This document shows positions 43,955 to 52,158 of a DNA stretch of 64,000 nucleotides, piece by piece. The stretch is from Pseudomonadota bacterium. Lineage in GTDB: Bacteria > Pseudomonadota > Alphaproteobacteria > Rhizobiales > Rhizobiaceae. The notes beneath the pieces were generated by a model. The model saw nothing but the letters and a program-made list of their open reading frames with translations. It ran no database searches and was not told the DNA's origin. Each line of letters opens with the position of its first letter. The stretch's first letter is position 1. Location of the stretch: the NCBI GenBank assembly GCA_023451735.1, contig JAEXYH010000041.1, positions 1 through 64,000 of the forward strand. The letters run 5' to 3'. A program made the translations under genes and the position numbers.

Positions 43955-44797
43955 CTACGACTGGAACCCGTTCCAGCAGGCCTGCGCCAGCCGGCCGATC
44001 GTTTCGAGCGAAAGCGTGTATCCCGGCGTGCCATCGGCCATTACCTGCGGCACGTCATCGGTATAGGCGGTGATGATGAAGAACGGCGCGCCCTGTCTGT
44101 AAACAATGCCGGCATCCATGCGCCCGCGCTTGCCGCGCCCGCTCTTGCTCGCCACCAGCGTCTCGAAAGGCAGGCGCGAACGGATACCATATCGCAGGAT
44201 TTGATGCTGCAACGTCTCCATGGCGAAGGCACATAGTTCGGCGCTGCAGCCGAGCTTCTTCTGCGCCTCTACCGAGGATTGCGCATCGAGAATGGTCTGC
44301 AGCAGCAGAACCTGGTCGGCGGCCGATGTCGTCGTCACCGTCGTCAGCGCATGATCGGCCGGGAGGGCGAGCGGCGGAATGAGGAAGCGGTGATGAGTAT
44401 TGGCCATGCCAAGCGCCTTGCAATAGCCGTCCACCTCTTCCAACGTCAGCCGCTCCAGCACCATTTTCGTGCAGACATTGTCGCTCAGCGTCATCATGCC
44501 GGTAATTGCGTCCCTCAGCGAAATGACGATGCCCGGCGTCATGTAGCGGAACATGCCGCTTGCCACTTCCTCGGCCAGCCTTTTCTCGTAGGTGATCGGT
44601 TGATCGAGATCGAGCCGGCCCTCATGCGCTGCCTTTAGCGCCGCCATCATGATCGAGGTCTTGCGGGTGCTGCCCGAAGGCGTTTCCTCGTCAGCGCCAC
44701 GGCGGATTTCCTCTCCCGTCAGGAGATTGCGCACCATGAAGCGGGTGACAAAGGGCTGGGCATCGCAGATCGCGAACAACTGGTCGGCAGTGGTCAT
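43955..44797 (-). CDS. Class A beta-lactamase-fold serine hydrolase without signal peptide
   Basis: 280 residues from the ATG at 44797, which has AGGA eight bases upstream (in-frame ATGs at 44806 and 44818 are alternatives). The active-site motifs of class A enzymes are all present: S43-T-R-K46 (GSTRKTS), S105-D106-N107 (LSDNV) and K218-S-G (SKSGRGKRGRM). There is no N-terminal hydrophobic signal, so the protein should stay in the cytoplasm, unlike true beta-lactamases. Placed between the transporter ATPase and SBP genes, it is better read as a peptidase or amidase acting on the imported compound. Antibiotic resistance is not supported by location. Confidence 0.85.
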   Translation of the reverse strand: MTTADQLFAICDAQPFVTRFMVRNLLTGEEIRRGADEETPSGSTRKTSIMMAALKAAHEGRLDLDQPITYEKRLAEEVASGMFRYMTPGIVISLRDAITGMMTLSDNVCTKMVLERLTLEEVDGYCKALGMANTHHRFLIPPLALPADHALTTVTTTSAADQVLLLQTILDAQSSVEAQKKLGCSAELCAFAMETLQHQILRYGIRSRLPFETLVASKSGRGKRGRMDAGIVYRQGAPFFIITAYTDDVPQVMADGTPGYTLSLETIGRLAQACWNGFQS

Positions 44798-44810
44798 CGT
44801 ATTCATCCTG

Positions 44811-46457
44811 TTATGCATCGTTTTCGAGGCGCCATTTGAGTGTCACGCCGCCCCGCTCGTTGTGGCCAAGCGCGGGAATGGCCGAGAGCAGACGGCGGGT
44901 ATAGGCTTGCCTGGGGTTGTCGAAGATCGTGTCGCGATCCCCCTCTTCGATAATCCGGCCGTCCTGCATGACGACGACACGGTCGGCCACCTGTTCGACC
45001 ACGCCGAGATCGTGGCTGATGAACAGGCAGGAAAAACCGTAGCGTTTCTGCAGGTCGGAAAAGAGATCGAGCACCTGTGCGCGCACCGTCACGTCGAGCG
45101 CGGACACCGGTTCGTCGGCGATCAGGAAGCGCGGGCGGCGGGCAATCGCGCGAGCAATCGCCACACGCTGCCGCTGTCCGCCGGACAGTTCGTGCGGATA
45201 GCGGCTGGCATAATCGGCATTGAGCCCCACTTCCTCCAGCGTTTCCAGCGCCCGCTTCCGTTTTGCCGCAGCGTCGAGATCGGGCACCAGCCTGAGCGCC
45301 TCCTCGACCAGCGCCAGGATCGTCATCCGCGGATCAAGCGAGGAATACGGATCCTGAAACACCATCTGGCAGTTCAGGCGATAGTCGCGCCAGTCCTCAT
45401 CGCGCGAACGGCCGTGAAAGCGGATATCGCCTTCGCTTTCCTTGACCAGACCCGCAATCGTGCGGCCAAGCGTGGTCTTGCCGGAACCGGAGCCGCCGAC
45501 AAGCGCGACGACTTCGCCCTCGTGGATATCGATACTGATCCCGTGCAGGGCGCGCTTGGGCACCGCCTTCTTGAGCAGCGATTTGCGGCCTGCGTAATCG
45601 ACGACGATGTTGCGGGCCGAGACCATCGGCGCCTTCGACATGTCGAGCGCACGCGCTTCACCGCGGAAGGGCAGAGAGGACAGGAGCTTCTTCGTATAGG
45701 CGTGCTGTGGGGCATCAAGCAGATCCTCGGTGCGCCCCTGTTCGACGATAGAGCCCTTTTCCATCACCACGATGCGGCTCGTATAACGCGCCACCATCGG
45801 CAGGTCGTGGCTGATCAGCAGAACGGCCGTGCCTTCGGCCCGTGTCAGTTCCACCATCAGTTCCATGACGTCACGCTGGATGACGGCGTCGAGCGCCGTA
45901 GTCGGTTCGTCAGCGATCAGCAGCGCCGGTTTCAGCAGCATGACCGAAGCCAGCATGATGCGCTGGCGCATGCCGCCGGAAAACTCGTGCGGGAAAGCGG
46001 CAAGTGCGCCTTCCGGATCGCGGATGCCGACACGCTTCAGCATGTCGAGGATGCGGCTGTGGCGTTCCTCCGGCGACTGTTTGGTATGAAGAACAAGTCC
46101 TTCCTCCAGCTGCCGACCGATCGTCATAGACGGGTTGAGCGATGTCATCGGCTCCTGAAAAACGACGCCGATTTCGCCGCCGCGCAGATGCCGAAGCTCC
46201 CTATCCTTCATCGTCAGGACATCGCGGCCCTTGTAGCGAACCGAACCGCCCGTGACCTTGATGGCCGGTGGCAGAAGCGAGATCAGCGCACGTGTGGCCA
46301 GCGTCTTGCCGGACCCGCTTTCGCCGACGATCCCGAAGATTTCGCCCGGCGCGATGTCGAAGGAAATACCCCTGACCACTTCGAGACCGGTATGGGCAAC
46401 CTCGAGTGCAAGACCGGTAACGCTCAAAAGCGCGTTGTCGAGAGTTTCCTTGGTCAT
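44811..46457 (-). CDS. Fused dipeptide ABC transporter ATPase (DppD-DppF)
   Basis: 548 residues with two complete ATPase modules. First: Walker A GESGSGKTLATRALI, signature FSGGMRQRIMLASVM, Walker B LLIADEPTTALDAV. Second: GGSGSGKTTLGRTIAG, LSGGQRQRVAIARAI, FLIADEPVSALDVT. Both carry the oligopeptide-transporter type extension. It overlaps dppC by 4 bp and the end lies 13 bp before the hydrolase start called here. Confidence 0.95.
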   Translation of the reverse strand: MTKETLDNALLSVTGLALEVAHTGLEVVRGISFDIAPGEIFGIVGESGSGKTLATRALISLLPPAIKVTGGSVRYKGRDVLTMKDRELRHLRGGEIGVVFQEPMTSLNPSMTIGRQLEEGLVLHTKQSPEERHSRILDMLKRVGIRDPEGALAAFPHEFSGGMRQRIMLASVMLLKPALLIADEPTTALDAVIQRDVMELMVELTRAEGTAVLLISHDLPMVARYTSRIVVMEKGSIVEQGRTEDLLDAPQHAYTKKLLSSLPFRGEARALDMSKAPMVSARNIVVDYAGRKSLLKKAVPKRALHGISIDIHEGEVVALVGGSGSGKTTLGRTIAGLVKESEGDIRFHGRSRDEDWRDYRLNCQMVFQDPYSSLDPRMTILALVEEALRLVPDLDAAAKRKRALETLEEVGLNADYASRYPHELSGGQRQRVAIARAIARRPRFLIADEPVSALDVTVRAQVLDLFSDLQKRYGFSCLFISHDLGVVEQVADRVVVMQDGRIIEEGDRDTIFDNPRQAYTRRLLSAIPALGHNERGGVTLKWRLENDA

Positions 46458-47272
46458 TTCAGGCCCCTCATGCGCGGGTCGAGGCGGTCGCGAAGAGCGT
46501 CGCCGAGGAGATTAATGCCGAGCAGCGTCAGCGCGATGCAGATACCGGGGAATAGACCCAGCCAGACAGCTTGCTGGATGAACGGACGGCCGGCGGCCAG
46601 CATGTTGCCCCATGTGGGCGCCGGTGGCGGCACACCAAGGCCGAGAAAGGAGAGCGCGCTTTCCGACAGGATCGCCCAGCCGAACATCGACGTGGCAAGA
46701 ACGGTGATAGGGGCAAGGCAATTCGGCAGGATATGGCGGAAGAGCGTGAACAGCTCGCCATTGCCCATCACCCGCGACGCTTCGATGAATTCCCGTTCGC
46801 GCAGCGACAGGACGGCGCCACGCACTACACGCGCCATGGAGGGCGTATAGGCGATACCGAGTGCAAATATGATGCCGTACTGGTTGGCGCCGAAAACGGC
46901 GAGCAGGCCAAGCGCCAGGAGAATCCCGGGAAAAGCCAGAAGTGCGTTGTTGACCGCCATGATGGCGCCATCCACCCAGCCGCGCGCATAACCGCTGACA
47001 AGACCGATCAGCGTGCCGCATATGGTGGCGAAGCTGACGGTGAGAAAGCCGATCCAGACGCTTGCCTGCGCGCCAACCATCAGGCGGCTCAACACATCGC
47101 GGCCGAATTCGTCGGTCCCGAGAAGATGCGTGGCGCTCGGTCCGGCAAGACGCGCAGTAAACGGCAGTTTCATCGGGTCGAACGGCGTCCAGAAGAGGCC
47201 GAGTGCGGCGGTTGCGATGAGAACGGCGATGAGAACCCCGCCGATAAGGCCGTTGAGAGTGAACTTTTTCAT
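46454..47272 (-). CDS. Peptide-type ABC transporter permease, DppC-like
   Basis: 272 residues. The N-terminal span VLIAVLIATAALGLFWTPF precedes the DppC-typical LAGPSATHLLGTDEFGRDVL. The EAA loop lies around FIEASRVMGNGELFTLFRHI. The end LLGDALRDRLDPRMRG is diagnostic. It has five or six membrane spans. Overlaps of 4 bp on both sides couple it to dppB and the ATPase. Confidence 0.94.
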   Translation of the reverse strand: MKKFTLNGLIGGVLIAVLIATAALGLFWTPFDPMKLPFTARLAGPSATHLLGTDEFGRDVLSRLMVGAQASVWIGFLTVSFATICGTLIGLVSGYARGWVDGAIMAVNNALLAFPGILLALGLLAVFGANQYGIIFALGIAYTPSMARVVRGAVLSLREREFIEASRVMGNGELFTLFRHILPNCLAPITVLATSMFGWAILSESALSFLGLGVPPPAPTWGNMLAAGRPFIQQAVWLGLFPGICIALTLLGINLLGDALRDRLDPRMRGLK

Positions 47273-48213
47273 TCGGCGACAACCCGCGGATCGAACAGGG
47301 GATAGAGCAGGTCGACGACGAGATTGACCAGCACATAGGACAAGGAGACGAACAGCAGGCAGCCCTGGATAACCGGATAGTCACGGGCAAAAATACTGTC
47401 CACCATCAGGCGGCCAAGGCCGGGAATGGTGAAGACCGTCTCGATGACTGCGATGCCGCCGAGAAGATTGCCGAGGATGAGGCCGATCATCGTCCATGTC
47501 GGGCCGAATGCATTCTTGAACGCATGCCGCCACAACACGGCGCTTTCCGAAAGTCCTTTGGCGCGGGCATGGGTAATGTAATCGAGGCGCAGCACTTCCA
47601 GCGTCGAGGCGCGCGCCATGCGGATCAGCACGCCCGCTTCGTGGATGACCAGCGTCATGACCGGCAGGACGAGGTAAAGCAGGCCGCCGACGATGTTGTC
47701 GCTGATCGACACGTAACCGAGAACCGGCAACCAGCCGAGCTTCAGCCCGAAAAGAAGAAGCAGCAGAAGGCCAAGCCAGAAAGTCGGGATCGACAACAGC
47801 ACCGTCGCGGTACCAACCAGCGCCAGATCCGTTACACTGTTCTGTCGCCATGCGGCAATCACACCAGCCGGCACAGCAATCAGGCTGGCCAGCAGAACTG
47901 CAATCACGACGATTTCCGCGCTGACCACGAAACGCGAGATGACGAGCGGCAGGACTGCCTCGTCATTGACGATGGAGCGCCCGAAATCGCCCTGCAGGAC
48001 ATTGCCGGCCCAGATGACAAATTGCTGCGGCATCGACTTGTCGAGACCAAGCTCGGTGCGCATGGCGGCAATCTGCTCAGGCTGCGCCATGTCGCCCAGC
48101 ATGAGGGCCGCAGGATCACCGGGAATGAAACGGATCAGGGCGAAGACCGTGATCGAGACAAGCACGATCGTCGGCAGCGCCATCAGAAGACGGCTCAGTA
48201 TGAATCTCAGCAT
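47269..48213 (-). CDS. Peptide-type ABC transporter permease, DppB-like
   Basis: 314 residues. The N-terminal MLRFILSRLLMALPTIVLVS and FIPGDPAALMLGDMA are the DppB pattern; the EAA loop is YITHARAKGLSESAVLWRHA, and the end LLYPLFDPRVV is typical. Start 48213 has GTGGGG upstream; the frame continuing to 48255 is unlikely to be used. It is the first transporter gene of the operon. Confidence 0.94.
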   Translation of the reverse strand: MLRFILSRLLMALPTIVLVSITVFALIRFIPGDPAALMLGDMAQPEQIAAMRTELGLDKSMPQQFVIWAGNVLQGDFGRSIVNDEAVLPLVISRFVVSAEIVVIAVLLASLIAVPAGVIAAWRQNSVTDLALVGTATVLLSIPTFWLGLLLLLLFGLKLGWLPVLGYVSISDNIVGGLLYLVLPVMTLVIHEAGVLIRMARASTLEVLRLDYITHARAKGLSESAVLWRHAFKNAFGPTWTMIGLILGNLLGGIAVIETVFTIPGLGRLMVDSIFARDYPVIQGCLLFVSLSYVLVNLVVDLLYPLFDPRVVAE

Positions 48214-48258
48214 TTTTTCCCCACGATTGAAGGCGGCTTTCCGTTCCGCCAGCATCGG

Positions 48259-48284
48259 TTTCGTTAATTAAGACTATGACGAAA
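48259..48284. promoter_or_regulatory. Possible regulator dyad upstream of dppB
   Basis: Inverted repeat TTTCGT (48259-48264) / ACGAAA (48279-48284) around a 14-base AT-rich spacer, 45 bp before dppB. A site for the LysR protein encoded just upstream is possible. The arms are short, so it could be chance. Confidence 0.3.
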
Positions 48285-48390
48285 TGAATTTAGTTGCGCA
48301 ATACTATGCGATTTTATCATATATCTATGCGTCCCGCGGGCCGCATTCCGCCGATGGAAACAGGCGCCGTTTCCGCCCAAGCATACGACT

Positions 48391-49296
48391 TCATTCGATT
48401 TTCTGAGACAATTGAATCTGCCGCTCCAGCGCATCGCTCAGCGCTTGCGCCGCAATCGACAGCGGAAAACCGGCGGCGCGCGCCAGGCCGAAATCCTGCT
48501 TTGCCTGCGGAACGAACGGGCGCTGGACGACAGGCAGATGACGGTAAAGATTGGCGTAGAAACTGCTGATGATCGACACCCCCAGCCCCTGTGCAACATA
48601 GGCACAGGCTGAACTGTTGGTATGCGTCTCGATCTTCACCATCTGCTTCACGCCCGCGCGTGCAAACTGCTGGTCGAGCGCCATGCGGTTCGGCCTCTGC
48701 CGGCCGATCAGGATCAGCGGCACATTGCGCAGATCCTTTGTCGAGATCTCTTCAAGTTCCGCCAACGGGTGATCTTTCGGAACAACGCAGACACTCGTGC
48801 CGCTCGCCACCTTGTCGACCACGATACCCGGCCCTGTCTCGCCTTCCATGCGCAGGAATCCGATATCGATGACCCTCTCGCCGACCAGCTTGTTGATTGC
48901 CGTCGTGCTCTCGAAAAAGGTCTCGATACGCACACCGGGAAAATCACGAATATAGTCCTCCAGCATGGCCGGAGCGAAATTCTCCCACATGCTGCTTGGC
49001 AGGCCGATGCGCACGATATCCGGGCCTGATGCGCCACTGCGCAGATCTTCCGCATGACTGGACATGCGATCCACGGCGAGAAGAACATTTTCCGCATCAT
49101 GGCCAAGCGCAAGCGCCTCGGGCGTCGCGATGAGACGGCCTTTGTCACGTGCAAACAGCGTGATCGAGAGATCCTGCTCCAGTTGCTGCAGCATGCGACT
49201 GACACCGGACTGACTAAGGCCCATCGTTTTTGCCGCAGCAATCGTCGATCCGGTAGCCAGAAGCGTGCGAAGCACTTCCAGTTGCTTTATGTTCAT
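48391..49296 (-). CDS. LysR family transcriptional regulator
   Basis: 301 residues. HTH: MNIKQLEVLRTLLATGSTIA and AKTMGLSQSGVSRMLQQLEQ. The effector domain (IVRIGLPSSMWENFAPAMLE and further) resembles regulators of amino acid or opine catabolism such as OccR/NocR-like proteins. Start 49296 gives a normal LysR length. It is on the same strand as the peptide operon, 177 bp upstream of dppB, and probably regulates it. Confidence 0.92.
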   Translation of the reverse strand: MNIKQLEVLRTLLATGSTIAAAKTMGLSQSGVSRMLQQLEQDLSITLFARDKGRLIATPEALALGHDAENVLLAVDRMSSHAEDLRSGASGPDIVRIGLPSSMWENFAPAMLEDYIRDFPGVRIETFFESTTAINKLVGERVIDIGFLRMEGETGPGIVVDKVASGTSVCVVPKDHPLAELEEISTKDLRNVPLILIGRQRPNRMALDQQFARAGVKQMVKIETHTNSSACAYVAQGLGVSIISSFYANLYRHLPVVQRPFVPQAKQDFGLARAAGFPLSIAAQALSDALERQIQLSQKIE

Positions 49297-49490
49297 GCTC
49301 GAACCCGTAGTGGCAAATTGCGTTTCATGACCAACCGGATATGCCTTGCAGCAAGAAATCCGTTGCCTCCGGCAGAACGGATTTTTCGGTACCGGCAAAG
49401 CAATAGATCACACCCAAATCCGGCTCAAGAATAATGAGCATAGGCACTTCCAAACCTGCAATACAAATCCGGCGCCGGGTATAAACACAA

Positions 49491-49527
49491 GCGCGTCAGA
49501 TCTCGCGCATCAGACGCGCCTTTTTTT
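49491..49527 (+). terminator. Orphan Rho-independent terminator, possible sRNA 3' end
   Basis: Arms GCGCGTC (49491-49497) and GACGCGC (49513-49519) with a 15-base loop, then CTTTTTTT (49520-49527). The plus strand upstream has no coding gene back to 40632, and the nearest gene (LysR) is on the other strand. A small RNA transcribed from somewhere in 49300-49490 is a natural explanation. I see no convincing promoter. Confidence 0.6.
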
Positions 49528-50083
49528 AAGCACAGGCACCGCAGCAATGATTTCACGCGCCCAAGATCGGTCAGGAGCATCGCACACGTCCGCGGCGATC
49601 ATTCCGCCTGGTCTTGATTGGGGTTGGACCTGGACCGTTCATTCTCGTTGAACTGCGACAATCAGATTTTGCAAAATAGAGGCTTAGCAATTCCAGTCTT
49701 TATCTTGTGTCGTCACGGTGCGCAGAATTGACCTTACACTCCCATACCGGGAAGAGAGCTTGTGGCCGATGTTCATCAGACGGTGTCGTTTGCCGCTTCG
49801 TTAGGGCTAACCATCTCATCTTGGCAGCTGGACGACGAACTATGAGTTTCCCCAAACAGATGTGAAAAACGGTTTATCAACAGTCCGGATGCCATCTTGG
49901 TGGTCGCAGCATGCTGCACCGACAATGCTGCAGCAGATACCCGGAACCGGTTCCGCGTGTAGGGAGATCCCAATTCGCACGACTTCCAAAACCTCGCTCG
50001 AGCCGAGGCTAGAGGAGGACAGGCCCAGCAATACCTTACGATGAGCTTCATTATGCGCTAATATACAGATGGGAGACGAGGTC
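49528..50083. other. Intergenic region, no gene seen
   Basis: About 550 bp between the orphan terminator and the cyclase gene. Short open frames on both strands have no ribosome site or recognisable motif. I see no repeat or clear promoter. Confidence 0.5.
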
Positions 50084-51928
50084 ATGGACCGGAAGCTTTC
50101 CGTCATCATGTGCGCTGACGTCGTTGGCTACTCCACAATGATGGAGCGGGACGAGCAAGGCACCTATGAGCGCCTGAATGCCAGGCGAAAGGATCTCTTC
50201 GAACCTGAAATCAATCGCCACCATGGCCGGATATTCAAGCTGATGGGCGATGGACTGCTGGCGGAATTCAGCAGTATCGTCGACGCGGTGGAATGCGCCG
50301 TCAGCCTTCAGCGGGGCTTGGCCGATCGGAATTCCGCTCTCGACGAAACCCTGCGTATCCATGTTCGGATAGGGATCAATCTCGGTGAAGTCATTATCGA
50401 GGGCGAGGATCGCTATGGCGAAGGGGTCAATATTGCAGCGCGACTTGAGCATCTGGCCGAACCTGACTCGATTTTCGTTTCAGGCAAGATCGCGCGAGAA
50501 GTCGAGAAGAAGCTCGCCTTCACATTCGAACCAGTTGGCGAGCAGAAGGTCAGGAACATCGCCGAGCCCATCCAGGTGTTCAGAGTGCGATATGGCGGAA
50601 CGCCGACGCGAGCGAACTGGCGTAGAAAGGGTCGCTACCGTCCCATCATCGCCGCCATCGCCGTCGTCGTCCTGATGGGTGCCGGCGCCGTCTTTTACGG
50701 CCTGCGGCCCACGCCAGCGCAATCAGGTGAACCATCTGTGGCCGTACTGCCCTTCGTCAATTTGAGTGGCGACCCGAACCAGGACTATCTGGGTGCTGGA
50801 ATCGCCGAAGACCTGATCACGATGTTGTCGTCTTTCCCAAGCCTGCGCGTCGTCTCCCGGAGTTCCAGCTTTGGCTACGACAAGCCAGTAAAGGTGCAGC
50901 GGGTTGGGGAAGACCTCAAGGTGAACTATGTCATCGAAGGCAGCGTGCGCCGGTCTGTCGATAACGTGCGGGTCACCGCTCAGTTAATCGACGCATCGAC
51001 CGGCGAACATTTATGGGCGAACCGCTATGACAAGGAGGGCCAGGATGTCACCGCCCTGCAAGACGACGTTGCGGAACGCATATACAATACGCTGGCCGGC
51101 CTGAGAGGGGAGATCAGAAAGCGGGAAGAGAACGACGCGTGGACCAAGTCCGCTCCCAGTCTTGGCGAGTACGACTACTATCTGCGCGGTCACCAGGTGT
51201 TCTTTCGGTTCACCAAGGAGGACAACTTGAAGGCCAGGGAGATCTGGCTCGAAGGACTGTCGAAATATCCAGATTCCGCCCTTCTGAAGGCAAAACTCGC
51301 TTTCAACTACGTGCTGGATCTTCAATATTACGGGTCGGACGATCCTTGGCAGACTACCGAACTGGCATGGAAGTATGGCATGGCAGCGCTCCAGTCCCCC
51401 GAGAAATCTCAACTTGAGACGTTCCTGTCCCACTGGATCATGGCGTTTCTCTATCAGTACCACGAAGGGGATTTTAAACGGTCCGTAGCCGAAGCCGAAA
51501 TCGCTGTGAAACTTGTTCCTTATGATCCCTTTTCGCACGCTGACCTCGGTCAGGCGATTGCTGGTGCCGGAGAGGTCGATCGCGGAATCGAGTGGATCGA
51601 AGAGGCGATACACCGTGATGCAAACCCGCTCGAGTGGTATTTCTCCAACCTCGCTCTGGCCTACTACCTCGCGGGGCGTCCGGCGGATGCCATCAATGTT
51701 GCGACCAAAATGGAGCATCCCGCCTACCAGACGCTTGCCGCTTCTTACGCTCTTTTGGGGAAACTCGATGAGGCTCGCGCCAGTGTCGAAAAGCTGTTGG
51801 CGCAGAGACCTGGCTGGACCGCTCGCGATGAGGCCGTCTGGCCATCGACGAAGCACCCACAACTCGTCCCTTCCCTGCTGGAGCCGTATCTGGCTGACCT
51901 CTTGAAAGCAGGTCTGCCCGAAAAGTGA
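50084..51928 (+). CDS. Class III adenylate/guanylate cyclase with TolB-like and TPR regions
   Basis: 614 residues. Residues 1-170 are a cyclase catalytic domain: metal aspartates D12 (MCADVVGYSTMM) and D56 (FKLMGDGLLAEF), and N116/R120 in YGEGVNIAARLE. A single membrane span (about 187-207, IIAAIAVVVLMGAGAVFYGL) follows, then a TolB/FlgO-like domain (SVAVLPFVNLSGDPNQDYLG to about 340) and tetratricopeptide-like repeats to the end. It makes a cyclic nucleotide, with the sensor part across the membrane. Start 50084 has GGGAGA seven bases upstream; an ATG at 50069 has none. This architecture is abundant in rhizobia. No partner is adjacent. Confidence 0.9.
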   Translation: MDRKLSVIMCADVVGYSTMMERDEQGTYERLNARRKDLFEPEINRHHGRIFKLMGDGLLAEFSSIVDAVECAVSLQRGLADRNSALDETLRIHVRIGINLGEVIIEGEDRYGEGVNIAARLEHLAEPDSIFVSGKIAREVEKKLAFTFEPVGEQKVRNIAEPIQVFRVRYGGTPTRANWRRKGRYRPIIAAIAVVVLMGAGAVFYGLRPTPAQSGEPSVAVLPFVNLSGDPNQDYLGAGIAEDLITMLSSFPSLRVVSRSSSFGYDKPVKVQRVGEDLKVNYVIEGSVRRSVDNVRVTAQLIDASTGEHLWANRYDKEGQDVTALQDDVAERIYNTLAGLRGEIRKREENDAWTKSAPSLGEYDYYLRGHQVFFRFTKEDNLKAREIWLEGLSKYPDSALLKAKLAFNYVLDLQYYGSDDPWQTTELAWKYGMAALQSPEKSQLETFLSHWIMAFLYQYHEGDFKRSVAEAEIAVKLVPYDPFSHADLGQAIAGAGEVDRGIEWIEEAIHRDANPLEWYFSNLALAYYLAGRPADAINVATKMEHPAYQTLAASYALLGKLDEARASVEKLLAQRPGWTARDEAVWPSTKHPQLVPSLLEPYLADLLKAGLPEK

Positions 51929-52117
51929 GCCGAAATTACTCTTACTTACGGATCACGCACAACAGGACAGAATTTGCTGTTTCTCCCCCGACATCGGGCA
52001 ACGGTTGAAGCAGGTCAGTGAGCCTGAAAGCTGGGAGCACTAAATTTTGCCTGGTATTGAAGGGATTGGAGCCGAAAAGCCGCAGTATCAACGGCAGGCC
52101 TTATGTTCGAAACGGCT

Positions 52118-52148
52118 ACCCGGACAAGCAGCACGCGCCTGTCCGGGT
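52118..52148 (-). terminator. Hairpin downstream of tctA
   Basis: Perfect 9-bp arms ACCCGGACA (52118-52126) and TGTCCGGGT (52140-52148) with a 13-base loop, 10 bases beyond the tctA stop and between convergent genes. On the minus strand it is followed by AGCCGTTTCG, a weak T-run, so termination is probable but not certain. Confidence 0.5.
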
Positions 52149-52158
52149 GAAAGACCAA

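Noticed and set aside
43955..44797. Antibiotic-resistance beta-lactamase
   Set aside because: Motifs fit the fold, but no signal peptide and a peptide-transport operon context argue for a metabolic hydrolase.
44649..46850. 733-codon plus-strand open frame
   Set aside because: It is antisense to the fused DppDF ATPase and the hydrolase, whose conserved motifs are unmistakable. The translated plus-strand protein is rich in His/Arg/Gln with no family pattern, a by-product of GC-rich third positions.
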